Assembly (NCBI GenBank): GCA_003165465.1
Contig: PLUM01000036.1
Coordinates: forward strand, 1-64,000
Direction of reading: 5' to 3'
Source of the DNA: Acidobacteriota bacterium
Lineage (GTDB): Bacteria; Acidobacteriota; Terriglobia; Acidiferrales; UBA7541
Length of the DNA stretch: 64,000 nt
Shown here: positions 1-7,116 of the stretch, one piece after another
Layout of the letters: every line of letters begins with the position of its first letter
Position numbering within the stretch: position 1 is the stretch's first letter
Notes under the pieces: model-generated
Database searches by the model: none
Told to the model about the DNA's origin: nothing
What the model saw: the letters and a program-made list of their open reading frames with translations, nothing else
Made by a program: the position numbers and the translations under genes

Positions 1-58
1 CGGCGTCATCCGCGTGAACCTGAGCTCCGTCGCTACAGCGGGCGATCTACCGCTCTAA
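1..58 (+). CDS. 3' end of a pilin-like gene (paralogue of the next gene)
   Basis: The window opens inside a reading frame that ends with TAA at 56-58. The visible C-terminus GVIRVNLSSVATAGDLPL closely matches the C-terminus of the complete pilin-like gene just downstream (GVIRVNVGATAGPSDNPLQ), so this is the tail of a tandem paralogue. The pseudopilin role is inferred only from that neighbour. The start lies outside the window. Confidence 0.6.
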   Translation, partial: GVIRVNLSSVATAGDLPL

Positions 59-69
59 ATTGTTTTTGG

Positions 70-111
70 ATCGATCAGAGGGAGGAATTAAACATTCCTC
101 CCTTGATCGAT
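70..111. repeat. strong hairpin between the two pilin-like genes
   Basis: An inverted repeat with 17-18 nt arms (left arm begins ATCGATCAGAGGGAGGAA at 70, right arm ends CCCTTGATCGAT at 111) and a short AT-rich loop follows the first pilin gene by 11 bases. There is no U-run on either side, so it may be a terminator without a tail or an mRNA-stabilising or processing stem between two co-transcribed pilin genes. Confidence 0.55.
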
Positions 112-166
112 GGCGGCAAAGAGAGACCGGCACCGGTAAAGAAATGCCGAGATGAGGGAGTCGATC

Positions 167-685
167 ATGAGATTAAATCCGAGCAGCATAACTGCCGAGA
201 AGAAAAGGAAGAAAAGTTTGTCGGATCGAGGGTTCTCACTGATTGAATTGCTGATCGTGGTCGCGATCATTTTAATCATCGCGGCGATCGCCATCCCCAA
301 TTTCATCCAAAGCAAAATCCGTGCGAATGAAGCGGCTACGGTCGCGAACCTTCGGACCATCACAACAGCCAATGTCATCTACTCCACGGCTTACAGCATT
401 GGTTACGCGTCTGACCTTCTACCTCTCTCAGGCTCGGGGGCGGTGAACGAATCGAATGCCCAATTAATTGACGCCGTACTGGCGAGCAAGACAAAAAGCG
501 GTTATTCGTTTAGTTATGCTGTTTTGTCGACGCAAAGCGATGGGAGCATCAGCGCCTATTCCATAAATGCCGATCCCCTTGCTCTGAACTTAACCGGAGT
601 GCGGCATTTCTACGCGGACCAGTCGGGTGTCATTCGCGTGAATGTGGGTGCAACGGCCGGGCCATCGGACAATCCGCTCCAGTAA
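167..685 (+). CDS. type IV pilin-like / pseudopilin protein
   Basis: This is a prepilin with a classic class III signal. A basic leader (KKRKKSLSDRG) is followed by the prepilin peptidase site G|FSLIE and a roughly 20-residue hydrophobic helix (LLIVVAIILIIAAIAIPNF) that would anchor and pack it in a type IV pilus or type II secretion pseudopilus. The remainder is a small globular Ser/Ala-rich domain of about 120 residues. The ATG at 167 is preferred over an in-frame ATG at 152 because GAGGGAG lies 6 nt before it. The preceding partial gene is a paralogue, so this is a tandem minor-pilin array. Whether it is a pilin or a pseudopilin cannot be told from sequence alone. Confidence 0.85.
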   Translation: MRLNPSSITAEKKRKKSLSDRGFSLIELLIVVAIILIIAAIAIPNFIQSKIRANEAATVANLRTITTANVIYSTAYSIGYASDLLPLSGSGAVNESNAQLIDAVLASKTKSGYSFSYAVLSTQSDGSISAYSINADPLALNLTGVRHFYADQSGVIRVNVGATAGPSDNPLQ

Positions 686-740
686 TTTCGGTGCAAGGGC
701 CGTGCTAGTTCCCCCCAACGCCAACTGCTAGACTGGTGCA

Positions 741-1505
741 ATGAATTCCAGATACTTCTCGGGTCTTGCCGCCATTGCATTGTTGTGCTGCGTGCCCGGC
801 GATTTACTCCGGCCCAAGTCCGCGCTCGCTCAGGAATCCTCGGCCTCGGCCGAATCGCTCACCCGGCTTCTGGAAGAGCATTACCGCCGGCCGCGCACCC
901 TGCGGGGCGTTTTCCTGGAACGCTACAGCGAAGGGCAAAGGCAGGTGCGGGTCGAGTCCGGGACCGTGTATTTTCAAAGGCCGGGACAGATGCGATGGGA
1001 ATACGATTCGCCCGAACCGAAGCTCTTCCTCGTGGATGGCAAGACCACATGGTTTTATGTTCCCTATGACCACACGGTGACGAAAGTGCCTGTCAGGGAG
1101 AGCTCCGATTGGCGCACACCATTCATGCTTTTGATGGGGAAAACCGATCTCGCGCGCCTTTGCAGCCGGGTTGAGTTGATTAGCCAAAGAGGAATTCCCA
1201 GCGGCCACGCGGTCCTTCGCTGCCTCCCAAGAGAGGCAAAGGAACCGCGTCCGGCGGCAAATTCGCGCTCCCCGCAACCGGAATTCACTCCGGGGAAAGC
1301 CCCCACGGACGTTCTATTGGAAATCGACGCATCCACCGGAGAACTTGCGCGCATCGAGATTCGCGAACAAGGCGGAATCGATCTGGAATATCGATTTGGA
1401 AACTGGCAAACGGACGTTTCCCTGCCGAAGGAGTTGTTTCATTTTCAAGTTCCAGCGGGAGTTGCCATTGTGGATGGGGAAAGCCTCGCCGGGGAATCGA
1501 ACTGA
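741..1505 (+). CDS. lolA: LolA-like outer-membrane lipoprotein carrier
   Basis: The protein has 254 residues with an N-terminal signal peptide (hydrophobic stretch near residues 8-30). The LolA signature follows: a region reading GTVYFQRPGQMRWEY, then KLFLVDGKTTWFYVP and later strands typical of the LolA/LolB open beta-barrel. LolA ferries lipoproteins through the periplasm from the LolCDE exporter to the outer membrane, which fits a diderm host. It is slightly longer than E. coli LolA, with a Pro-rich insertion near residues 170-190. The gene stands alone on the plus strand and is followed by a palindromic repeat. Confidence 0.85.
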   Translation: MNSRYFSGLAAIALLCCVPGDLLRPKSALAQESSASAESLTRLLEEHYRRPRTLRGVFLERYSEGQRQVRVESGTVYFQRPGQMRWEYDSPEPKLFLVDGKTTWFYVPYDHTVTKVPVRESSDWRTPFMLLMGKTDLARLCSRVELISQRGIPSGHAVLRCLPREAKEPRPAANSRSPQPEFTPGKAPTDVLLEIDASTGELARIEIREQGGIDLEYRFGNWQTDVSLPKELFHFQVPAGVAIVDGESLAGESN

Positions 1506-1590
1506 AGACGTGCGTGTCGCGAAAGCATTGCTAACTCTTGTGACATATTCGGCGCAAGCCGGCGGTGCACACTGCCAATGAAAGTGCTAA

Positions 1591-1683
1591 TTTGTGTTCT
1601 CTGTGCCCTCTGTGTTAAAGATTTTTCCGGAAAGGCTTTAACACAGAGGACGCGGAGAGAACCCCGAGGACACAGAGAAAAAC
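1591..1683. repeat. palindromic repeat family F, copy 1 (CTGTGTTAAAG type)
   Basis: This inverted repeat has one arm reading TGTGTTCTCTGTGCCCTCTG then TGTTAAAG, and the other CTTTAACACAGAGGACGCGG then AGAGAACCC, around a short central loop. A second copy with the same core lies at 35566-35671. It sits in the lolA-GT-C intergenic space. Confidence 0.75.
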
Positions 1684-1721
1684 TAGAGAACTTGGAAATG
1701 GCTCGATGGAGAATTTGAAAA

Positions 1722-3515
1722 ATGGCACTGCCAGAATCCAAACCCATTCAATCCAGTGAGCAGAAAGAAAAAACGCTTGACCGGCAGCTTCTCGGCTCCG
1801 CGCTGCTGATCGCCGCAATTACGTATGTAAGCGCTCTTCGATATGGCTTCGTTTATGACGATTCTCCCCTGGTTGTCAATAATCCATTCATCAAATTCTG
1901 GAAGTATCTGCCGCAATATTTTGTTACTTCGCTTTGGAAGCAAATCTATCCATTGGATCCCGGCAACTACTATCGCCCATTGTTTTTGGTCTGGGTTCGC
2001 CTGAATTACGCTTGGTTCTCGGATCGGCCTTTCGGATGGCATCTCGGTGCGCTCGTATTGCACATCGTGGTTACGTGGATGGTCTATGCGGTGATTCGGA
2101 AGATGACAGGCAGCGCGGGGCTTGCGTGGATGACGGCGCTTCTGTTTGGCGTGCATCCCATGCACCACGATGTTGTGGCCTGGATCTCGGGCGAGTCGGA
2201 ATCATTCCAGGCAATGTTCTTCCTGGGAGCGTTTCTCGCGTATTTGTACGCACGGGATGGTGCCAGAACGGCCTGGATGAGCGTTTCGTGCGGTTTGTAC
2301 GGTCTGGCGTTACTCAGCAAGGAGACCGCGATTGTTTTGCCCGCTCTCGTGTTCGCTCACTACTGGATTGCGGGCGATCCCGTGGCAGCGCGGGAGTCGC
2401 CGGAATCCCCTCGGCCATGGAGGCGGGCCATTGGGGCAGCGGCTTTTTATGTTCCCGTCGCTCTGGTTTATTTTGTCGTTCGCTACATGGTGCTATCGGG
2501 GTTCAGCCACGCGAATTCGCAAGAATCGGTGTCCGAGTGGTTCCTGACCTTGCCGAGCATTCTGTTTTTCTACTTGAAGCACTGGCTGCTTCCCGTGCGC
2601 CTATCGGTCTACTACGATCTCACGGTTCAATCGCAACTGACGATGACGGGAGTCGTCCTGCCCGCATTGGTTCTCATCGCGGTTGCCGTTGCGATCTGGT
2701 TCTTTCGAAAGCGCCTGGGAGCCAGGGATGTAGGGTACGCGTTTGCCTGGATGGCCATCCCGCTTCTGCCCGCTCTCGATACATTCGTGTTTGCCCCGGA
2801 TCAGTTTGTCCAGGACCGATATTTTTATGTTCCGAGCATCGGCGCCGCGCTTCTCGTTGCTCTGATCGTCGAGCGTGCGGCAAAAAAGCCGGCGGTTATA
2901 TTTGGGCGGCCTTTGCACGTGGTTGTGGCAGCGTTCGCGCTCACGACAGCGCTGGTCATTTGCGCGGCCCGAGTGCTGCCCATATGGAACGACGATTATT
3001 CGCTGACAGAGCGGGGATACCTCGTCGCGCCGGGTAATGCGCGAGCGGCGAACAACTTCTCGGTGGAGTTGCTTGACCGCAAAGAGATCGATAAAGCCCA
3101 TGCCGTGCTCGATGCCGGGATTTTGCGGCATCCCCAAAATTCCGGACTTTTGTATAATCTTTCCCGCGTGCTTTACATGAAGCGGGAATTTCCGCAGGCG
3201 GAACAATACGTGCGGCAGTCGATCGCGCTGGCCCCGAATTATCCGGACGCATACGAGTCCCTGGGACGAATCCTGTTGAGGCAAAACCGTACGGCGGAAT
3301 CGCTGGCGAACTTTCGTCATGCGGTGGAGTTGAATCCCTATTCAGCCCCATTCCATACAAGCTACGGCGTTGTTATGGCTTCTGGCGGCGATTGCGCCGG
3401 CGCCGTGAAGCAGTTTGAAGAGGCGCTGGCTCTAAATCCGGGTGACTTCGTTACGCAGCTCCAAATGTATCGTTGCCGCGCCGCACTGTCTCGTGATTCG
3501 TCTTCCACGAAGTAG
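1722..3515 (+). CDS. GT-C-fold membrane protein with C-terminal TPR repeats
   Basis: The protein has 597 residues. The first ~420 carry about ten hydrophobic segments and an early luminal loop with an acidic pair (YDDSPLVVNNP near residues 45-55), the position of the catalytic aspartate in GT-C glycosyltransferases such as the TMTC/PMT type. Residues ~440-590 form tetratricopeptide repeats (for example APNYPDAYESLGRILLRQNR). This layout resembles the TMTC O-mannosyltransferase-like proteins common in Acidobacteria. A role in periplasmic glycosylation is inferred from fold and not shown. A second protein of similar architecture but little similarity lies at 21716-24064. Confidence 0.7.
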   Translation: MALPESKPIQSSEQKEKTLDRQLLGSALLIAAITYVSALRYGFVYDDSPLVVNNPFIKFWKYLPQYFVTSLWKQIYPLDPGNYYRPLFLVWVRLNYAWFSDRPFGWHLGALVLHIVVTWMVYAVIRKMTGSAGLAWMTALLFGVHPMHHDVVAWISGESESFQAMFFLGAFLAYLYARDGARTAWMSVSCGLYGLALLSKETAIVLPALVFAHYWIAGDPVAARESPESPRPWRRAIGAAAFYVPVALVYFVVRYMVLSGFSHANSQESVSEWFLTLPSILFFYLKHWLLPVRLSVYYDLTVQSQLTMTGVVLPALVLIAVAVAIWFFRKRLGARDVGYAFAWMAIPLLPALDTFVFAPDQFVQDRYFYVPSIGAALLVALIVERAAKKPAVIFGRPLHVVVAAFALTTALVICAARVLPIWNDDYSLTERGYLVAPGNARAANNFSVELLDRKEIDKAHAVLDAGILRHPQNSGLLYNLSRVLYMKREFPQAEQYVRQSIALAPNYPDAYESLGRILLRQNRTAESLANFRHAVELNPYSAPFHTSYGVVMASGGDCAGAVKQFEEALALNPGDFVTQLQMYRCRAALSRDSSSTK

Positions 3516-3653
3516 TCCGGGTAACGCGATGTGGATTCAGCCTGTATTCGACTGAAGGCCAGCGCAAAGGTGTCCGGCATCGCAGCGCCTCCCACATTCT
3601 TCAGCCTTTGTGATTTCCGGATGCGCTCCCATGCGGCTGGCGTTACCGTTCAC

Positions 3654-4418
3654 ATGCCTTACAATAAGAGAATCGTGCCATCCGCCAATCAACTTACACG
3701 TCTGCGCGTCGTCCTGGTCGCGCCGCGCAATCCGCTCAATATCGGAGCGGTCGCCCGGGCCATGAGCAATTTCGGGTTTCAGGCTCTTCGCCTTGTGAAT
3801 CCCTACACGCCGTCGTTTCGCGAAGCGCGTTCCGCCGTTGGCGCGTCGGATATCCTCGCCGGCGCCGAGCAATACAAAACCGTGGCCGAGGCTGTGGCGG
3901 ATTGCACGCTGGTTGTGGGAACGACGGCGGTGCGCAATCGCGACCTGCAACACCCGGTCAGGCGTCCGGAATACGGAGCGCGCCAGATTCACAAGCGGCT
4001 CGGCTCCGGCAATGTGGCTCTGCTTTTCGGCTCCGAGAAATTCGGGCTTTCGAATGACGCCCTAAGCCATTGTCACTGGCTCATCCGCATTCCGACGGGC
4101 GACGGAAATATTTCGATGAACCTTGGCCAGGCGGTCGCCGTTTGCCTGTACGAACTCATTCGTGATTCCAGGTATGCACGGGCCGCCGGACAATCGAAGA
4201 CGGCCACGGCCGAAGAACTCGAACGCATCACCGCGCTGTTGCTGGAGGCGCTGCAGACGAGCGGGTTCCTGGATCGCCGGCGCGTCACGGACTCGGACGA
4301 AAGGATTCGCCGCCTCGTGCGGCGCTTGCATTTGCCGGAGCGCGACGCCGTGATCTGGCTCGGAATGTTGCGGCAAATGTTGTGGAAAATGAACGAAGGC
4401 AGGAAGCCTGGAGCTTGA
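3654..4418 (+). CDS. trmJ: tRNA 2'-O-methyltransferase TrmJ-like (SPOUT family)
   Basis: The SPOUT superfamily signature is clear. LRVVLVAPRNPLNIGAVARA near the N-terminus is motif 1, followed by LLFGSEKFGLSNDAL (motif 2) and IPTGDGNISMNLGQAVAVCL (motif 3 with the knot). TrmJ methylates the 2'-OH of nucleotide 32 in the tRNA anticodon loop using S-adenosylmethionine. The C-terminal ~80 residues form the helical extension usual for TrmJ. I take the ATG at 3654, which begins 14 residues before the core; upstream in-frame starts at 3621 and 3531 would add a non-conserved leader. At 254 residues it matches the family length. A palindromic repeat follows the stop by 8 bases. Confidence 0.88.
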   Translation: MPYNKRIVPSANQLTRLRVVLVAPRNPLNIGAVARAMSNFGFQALRLVNPYTPSFREARSAVGASDILAGAEQYKTVAEAVADCTLVVGTTAVRNRDLQHPVRRPEYGARQIHKRLGSGNVALLFGSEKFGLSNDALSHCHWLIRIPTGDGNISMNLGQAVAVCLYELIRDSRYARAAGQSKTATAEELERITALLLEALQTSGFLDRRRVTDSDERIRRLVRRLHLPERDAVIWLGMLRQMLWKMNEGRKPGA

Positions 4419-4426
4419 CGGGATCC

Positions 4427-4500
4427 AGTAGCGCGGGCTTCAGCCTGCGGGGTTTAGGTCTCGCGAGGCTGAACCCCCGCAGGCTGAAGCCCGCGCCACT
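4427..4500. repeat. palindromic repeat family A, copy 1 (GGCTTCAGCCTG type)
   Basis: The inverted repeat has ~30-nt arms (AGTAGCGCGGGCTTCAGCCT... and ...AGGCTGAAGCCCGCGCCACT). It lies between the convergent trmJ and tadA genes and its last bases supply part of the tadA stop codon (CTA on the plus strand at 4499-4501). Confidence 0.85.
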
Positions 4501-4945
4501 AGCGGCGCGCGGCGAAAAAGGAACGGAGCAGTTCCACGGACTCCCCGGCAAGAACACCGGAAACGACTTCAACGCGATGGTTGAGCGCGGGCGCGTCGAG
4601 AACCTGCATGCATGTGCGAATGGCGCCGCCCTTGGGTTCGTCGGCGCCGTAAATCAGGCGGGCGATGCGCGCCTGCACGAGCGCACCCGCGCACATCGCG
4701 CATGGCTCAACCGTCACGTACAGCGACGCGCCGATGAGTCGATGGTTTCCGGCCTCCCGCGCGGCTTCGCGCAGGGCCACGATTTCCGCATGTGCCGTCG
4801 GGTCGCAATCCGTGATCGTGCGATTTCCCGCCGCGGACAGAATACGGTCTTCCAGCACGATCACGGCGCCGATGGGCACTTCTCCGCGCTGCGCGGCGTC
4901 CTGCGCCTGCGCGATGGCCAGTTGCATGTATTCGGAATCGTTCAC
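4499..4945 (-). CDS. tadA: tRNA adenosine deaminase TadA
   Basis: This is a zinc-dependent deaminase that converts A34 to inosine in tRNA-Arg(ACG). The zinc and catalytic motifs are intact: TAHAEIVALREA (His and the proton-shuttling Glu) and VEPCAMCAGAL (two Cys ligands). The GTG start at 4945 overlaps the TGA of the upstream acetyltransferase gene (GTGA), a typical translational-coupling arrangement; it gives MNDSEYMQLAIAQAQ, matching the usual TadA N-terminus, and a 148-residue protein of normal length. Longer readings in the same frame run inside the upstream gene and are not needed. The stop codon is formed at the edge of a palindromic repeat. Confidence 0.92.
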   Translation of the reverse strand: MNDSEYMQLAIAQAQDAAQRGEVPIGAVIVLEDRILSAAGNRTITDCDPTAHAEIVALREAAREAGNHRLIGASLYVTVEPCAMCAGALVQARIARLIYGADEPKGGAIRTCMQVLDAPALNHRVEVVSGVLAGESVELLRSFFAARR

Positions 4946-5484
4946 GGCTGCGGTGAGGAAGAGGTTGGGATCAGGTATTCCACGAGCATGACGTCGTGCA
5001 GGCTGCCATTCAGCCGGGCGTGGGCCGAGTGGCGGCCCACATCTCGCCAGCCCGTCGCGCGGCACAGAATCAACCCATCATGATTTTGCACGAGGACGCG
5101 GCCGATGAGTTTCCGGTATCCAAGTTTTCCGGCGGCTTCCTGAACGGCGCGCATCAACTGGCGGCCCACTCCGTAACTACGGAATGCGCGCCTCACGTAG
5201 ATGCAGACCTCGCCGATATCGTTCAGCTCGATTCGAGTGTCGTACGGTGCGAGCACAGCCCAGCCCGCAATCCAGTTGCGTAATTCGGCGATCAGGATCG
5301 GATGCAAGGGATCATGCTCGGCGGCGGCGATTCGCGAACGCTGATCGTCAGCGGTGCGCGGGCCGGAATCGAATGTATCGAGGCGGTCCTGCACGGCTTC
5401 GTTGAAGATTTCGCACAGGGAAGAAGCGTCGTCTTCCCGCGCCGGGCGAATCACAAGTTGAGGCCGAGTGGTGGCGGTGCTCAT
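4942..5484 (-). CDS. GNAT N-acetyltransferase, phosphinothricin acetyltransferase-like
   Basis: The 180-residue protein has the GNAT acetyl-CoA fold: an N-terminal IRPAREDDASSLCEIFNEAV, then VCIYVRRAFRSYGVGRQLM holding the pyrophosphate-binding R-x-x-G-x-G/A element, and the C-terminal GRHSAHARLNGSLHDVMLVE that is characteristic of the Pat/Bar and methionine-sulfoximine acetyltransferase branch. The real substrate is unknown; members of this branch acetylate small amines including phosphinothricin and methionine sulfone. It is the first gene of a two-gene unit with tadA (4-nt GTGA overlap). Confidence 0.82.
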   Translation of the reverse strand: MSTATTRPQLVIRPAREDDASSLCEIFNEAVQDRLDTFDSGPRTADDQRSRIAAAEHDPLHPILIAELRNWIAGWAVLAPYDTRIELNDIGEVCIYVRRAFRSYGVGRQLMRAVQEAAGKLGYRKLIGRVLVQNHDGLILCRATGWRDVGRHSAHARLNGSLHDVMLVEYLIPTSSSPQP

Positions 5485-5520
5485 GGCCGCTTATTTTACC
5501 ATTGTAGGAGGGAGAAAGTA

Positions 5521-5586
5521 GCGCGGGCTTCAGCCTGCGGGGTTTAATTCTTGCAAGAATTAAACCTCGCAGGCTGAAGCCCGCGA
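5521..5586. repeat. palindromic repeat family A, copy 2, near-perfect
   Basis: This is a 66-nt, almost perfect palindrome. The left arm GCGCGGGCTTCAGCCTGCGG continues into GGTTTAATTCTTGC, and the right arm is its complement with about one mismatch. It lies upstream of the divergent GNAT gene and 20 nt past the DUF6152 stop. Confidence 0.88.
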
Positions 5587-5605
5587 TAACAGAACGAAAG
5601 AGTAT

Positions 5606-5983
5606 CTACAGGTTGGGCAGTTCCTTGCCGTTGGACAGTACAATTTTTTCCAGCCGCAGGAAGTTCGTTCCGTTCTTGGTTCGATGGCCGTGCAGCGTGA
5701 TGACGTCGCCGACCTTGATCGTGTTTCGGTCCCATCCACCGTAGCGGGCCAGCATGGCCGGGCTGCGGGCTTCGCCCGTCCACTTCTCGATTTCGCCCTT
5801 GTCGTTTTTCACGTCCATGGTGATTTGTACGTGAGGATTGACGAATTCAAATTCCGTCACGGTTCCCTTGACCGCGATGGTCTTTTCCGTGTCGTAGTTA
5901 GCCTCTCCATGATGTGCCGGCAACGGGGCGGAAATAAAAATCACGCAGAACATCGTCGCTAGAAAAAGCGCCAGTTTCTTCAT
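5606..5983 (-). CDS. DUF6152 family secreted protein (module copy 1)
   Basis: The 125-residue exported protein starts at ATG 5983 with an AGGAGG box 7 nt upstream. It has an N-terminal signal peptide ending near PAHHG and the DUF6152 pattern: AHHGEANYD just after the signal, VKGTVTEFEFVNPHVQI in the middle, then a WTGEARS strand and KVGDVITLHGHRTKNGT. The fold is probably a small beta-barrel (OB-like); its function is not known. It lies 221 nt downstream of the secreted SGLW protein gene on the same strand. The same two families recur at 42048-43482 in the opposite order. Confidence 0.82.
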   Translation of the reverse strand: MKKLALFLATMFCVIFISAPLPAHHGEANYDTEKTIAVKGTVTEFEFVNPHVQITMDVKNDKGEIEKWTGEARSPAMLARYGGWDRNTIKVGDVITLHGHRTKNGTNFLRLEKIVLSNGKELPNL

Positions 5984-6204
5984 TCCGGTCCTCCTGAAAG
6001 AACCCTTCTGAAAACAAATCCGCGCCGAGTGGCCTGATGGCCAAAATTGCCGTTCCACGCTGGGAAAAAGTCTTATCAAAAATATCCACTGTCGCTCGGA
6101 TTAAGTCAATCGCCAAATCCGCGCCGGGCGGCGATGGAGAGCCGATTCGTGCTCAACATGTGGTGTGCGTTGCAGTGCGCGTTGCAGTGCGCGAAAGCGC
6201 TGCG

Positions 6205-6987
6205 CTACTTTCCCTGCGACGCTTCCTTTTTTTCGAGTCCCAGGAACGTTTCGCCGTCCTCGCAAAACTGCTCGGTCAGCTTCCACGGCCTTTGCTTGAA
6301 TTCCAGGCGCGCGGTCCAGGGTTTTGTGTAGGCCTTCGGATCGTCGATGGTGATGTCATCCACCAGGTGATCGGGAGCGGTCCGGCGGAATCGCTCGATG
6401 ACGTGCAAGGCGTCGCTGTGCGGGTGACCCACGCGGTCCAGCCAGGTCTTGTCGTTGAAGTTGACGGTGTCGACGACCAGCGTGTCACTCTCCCAATGCC
6501 CGATCGAGTCGCCCATCCACAGGGGAACGAGAGCGGTATCGTGCGGCTTCCCGTCGGTGTAAATCTCGCGCCGCAGGGAATCGACCTCGAAGAGCATCAC
6601 GACTTCGTTAGGTGTCTGAATAAATTGAAAGGGGAAAGGGTGCATATAAACGCGCGGCACGCCGGGAGGAAAACAGCCACGCAAAACGGGATCATTCGTC
6701 TCCTCCAGCGGATACATGTGCGCGCCGAAGGATGACTTGGTCGCTTTGAATTGCGTCTCGCCCCAGGCGGTCATGGGCGGTTCCTCGAGGTTCAGCTCAT
6801 AAATCCAATACTGCATTGCCGTGGCAGGGGGCGCGTCCCGCATCCAGACACCGGACAGGTCGCCGATTTTCGTTGAACTCGCCGACTTGGCCGGCGCGTC
6901 CGGCTTCTTGGTTTGAGCCGGGGCCGTCAGCGCGCAACCCATCAGGATTGCCAGCCCAAGGATAATGCCCATTGAACGATTTCGCAT
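6205..6987 (-). CDS. secreted protein of unknown function, SGLW/WMGD family (module copy 1)
   Basis: The 260-residue protein has a signal peptide (MGIILGLAILMGCALTAPAQ). After a short linker comes GDLSGVWMRD, then PMTAWGETQFK, a Cys/Pro patch (GCFPPGVPRVY), LVPLWMGDSIGHWESDTLVV, and the long block FNDKTWLDRVGHPHSDALHV followed by IERFRR and ITIDDPKAYTKPW. The protein at 42661-43482 carries every one of these blocks, so they are paralogues. The family is frequent in Acidobacteria; I know of no assigned function. Its DUF6152 partner follows downstream on the same strand. Confidence 0.75.
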   Translation of the reverse strand: MRNRSMGIILGLAILMGCALTAPAQTKKPDAPAKSASSTKIGDLSGVWMRDAPPATAMQYWIYELNLEEPPMTAWGETQFKATKSSFGAHMYPLEETNDPVLRGCFPPGVPRVYMHPFPFQFIQTPNEVVMLFEVDSLRREIYTDGKPHDTALVPLWMGDSIGHWESDTLVVDTVNFNDKTWLDRVGHPHSDALHVIERFRRTAPDHLVDDITIDDPKAYTKPWTARLEFKQRPWKLTEQFCEDGETFLGLEKKEASQGK

Positions 6988-7116
6988 AGTAAACCGTCTC
7001 CTGTGATTCGGTAGCGCCAGTTTGAAATTTGCGTTGCCGCGGATTATACACTGCGGGTCAAGGGATGAAATTGAAGAAAGTTTTAAATTCGTTTTGAAGT
7101 ATGAGGAATCGAATTA

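Noticed and set aside
4382-5083. Long plus-strand reading frame opposite tadA and the GNAT gene
   Set aside because: Antisense shadow of two clear enzymes with catalytic motifs on the minus strand; its start lies within trmJ and it reads through a palindrome.
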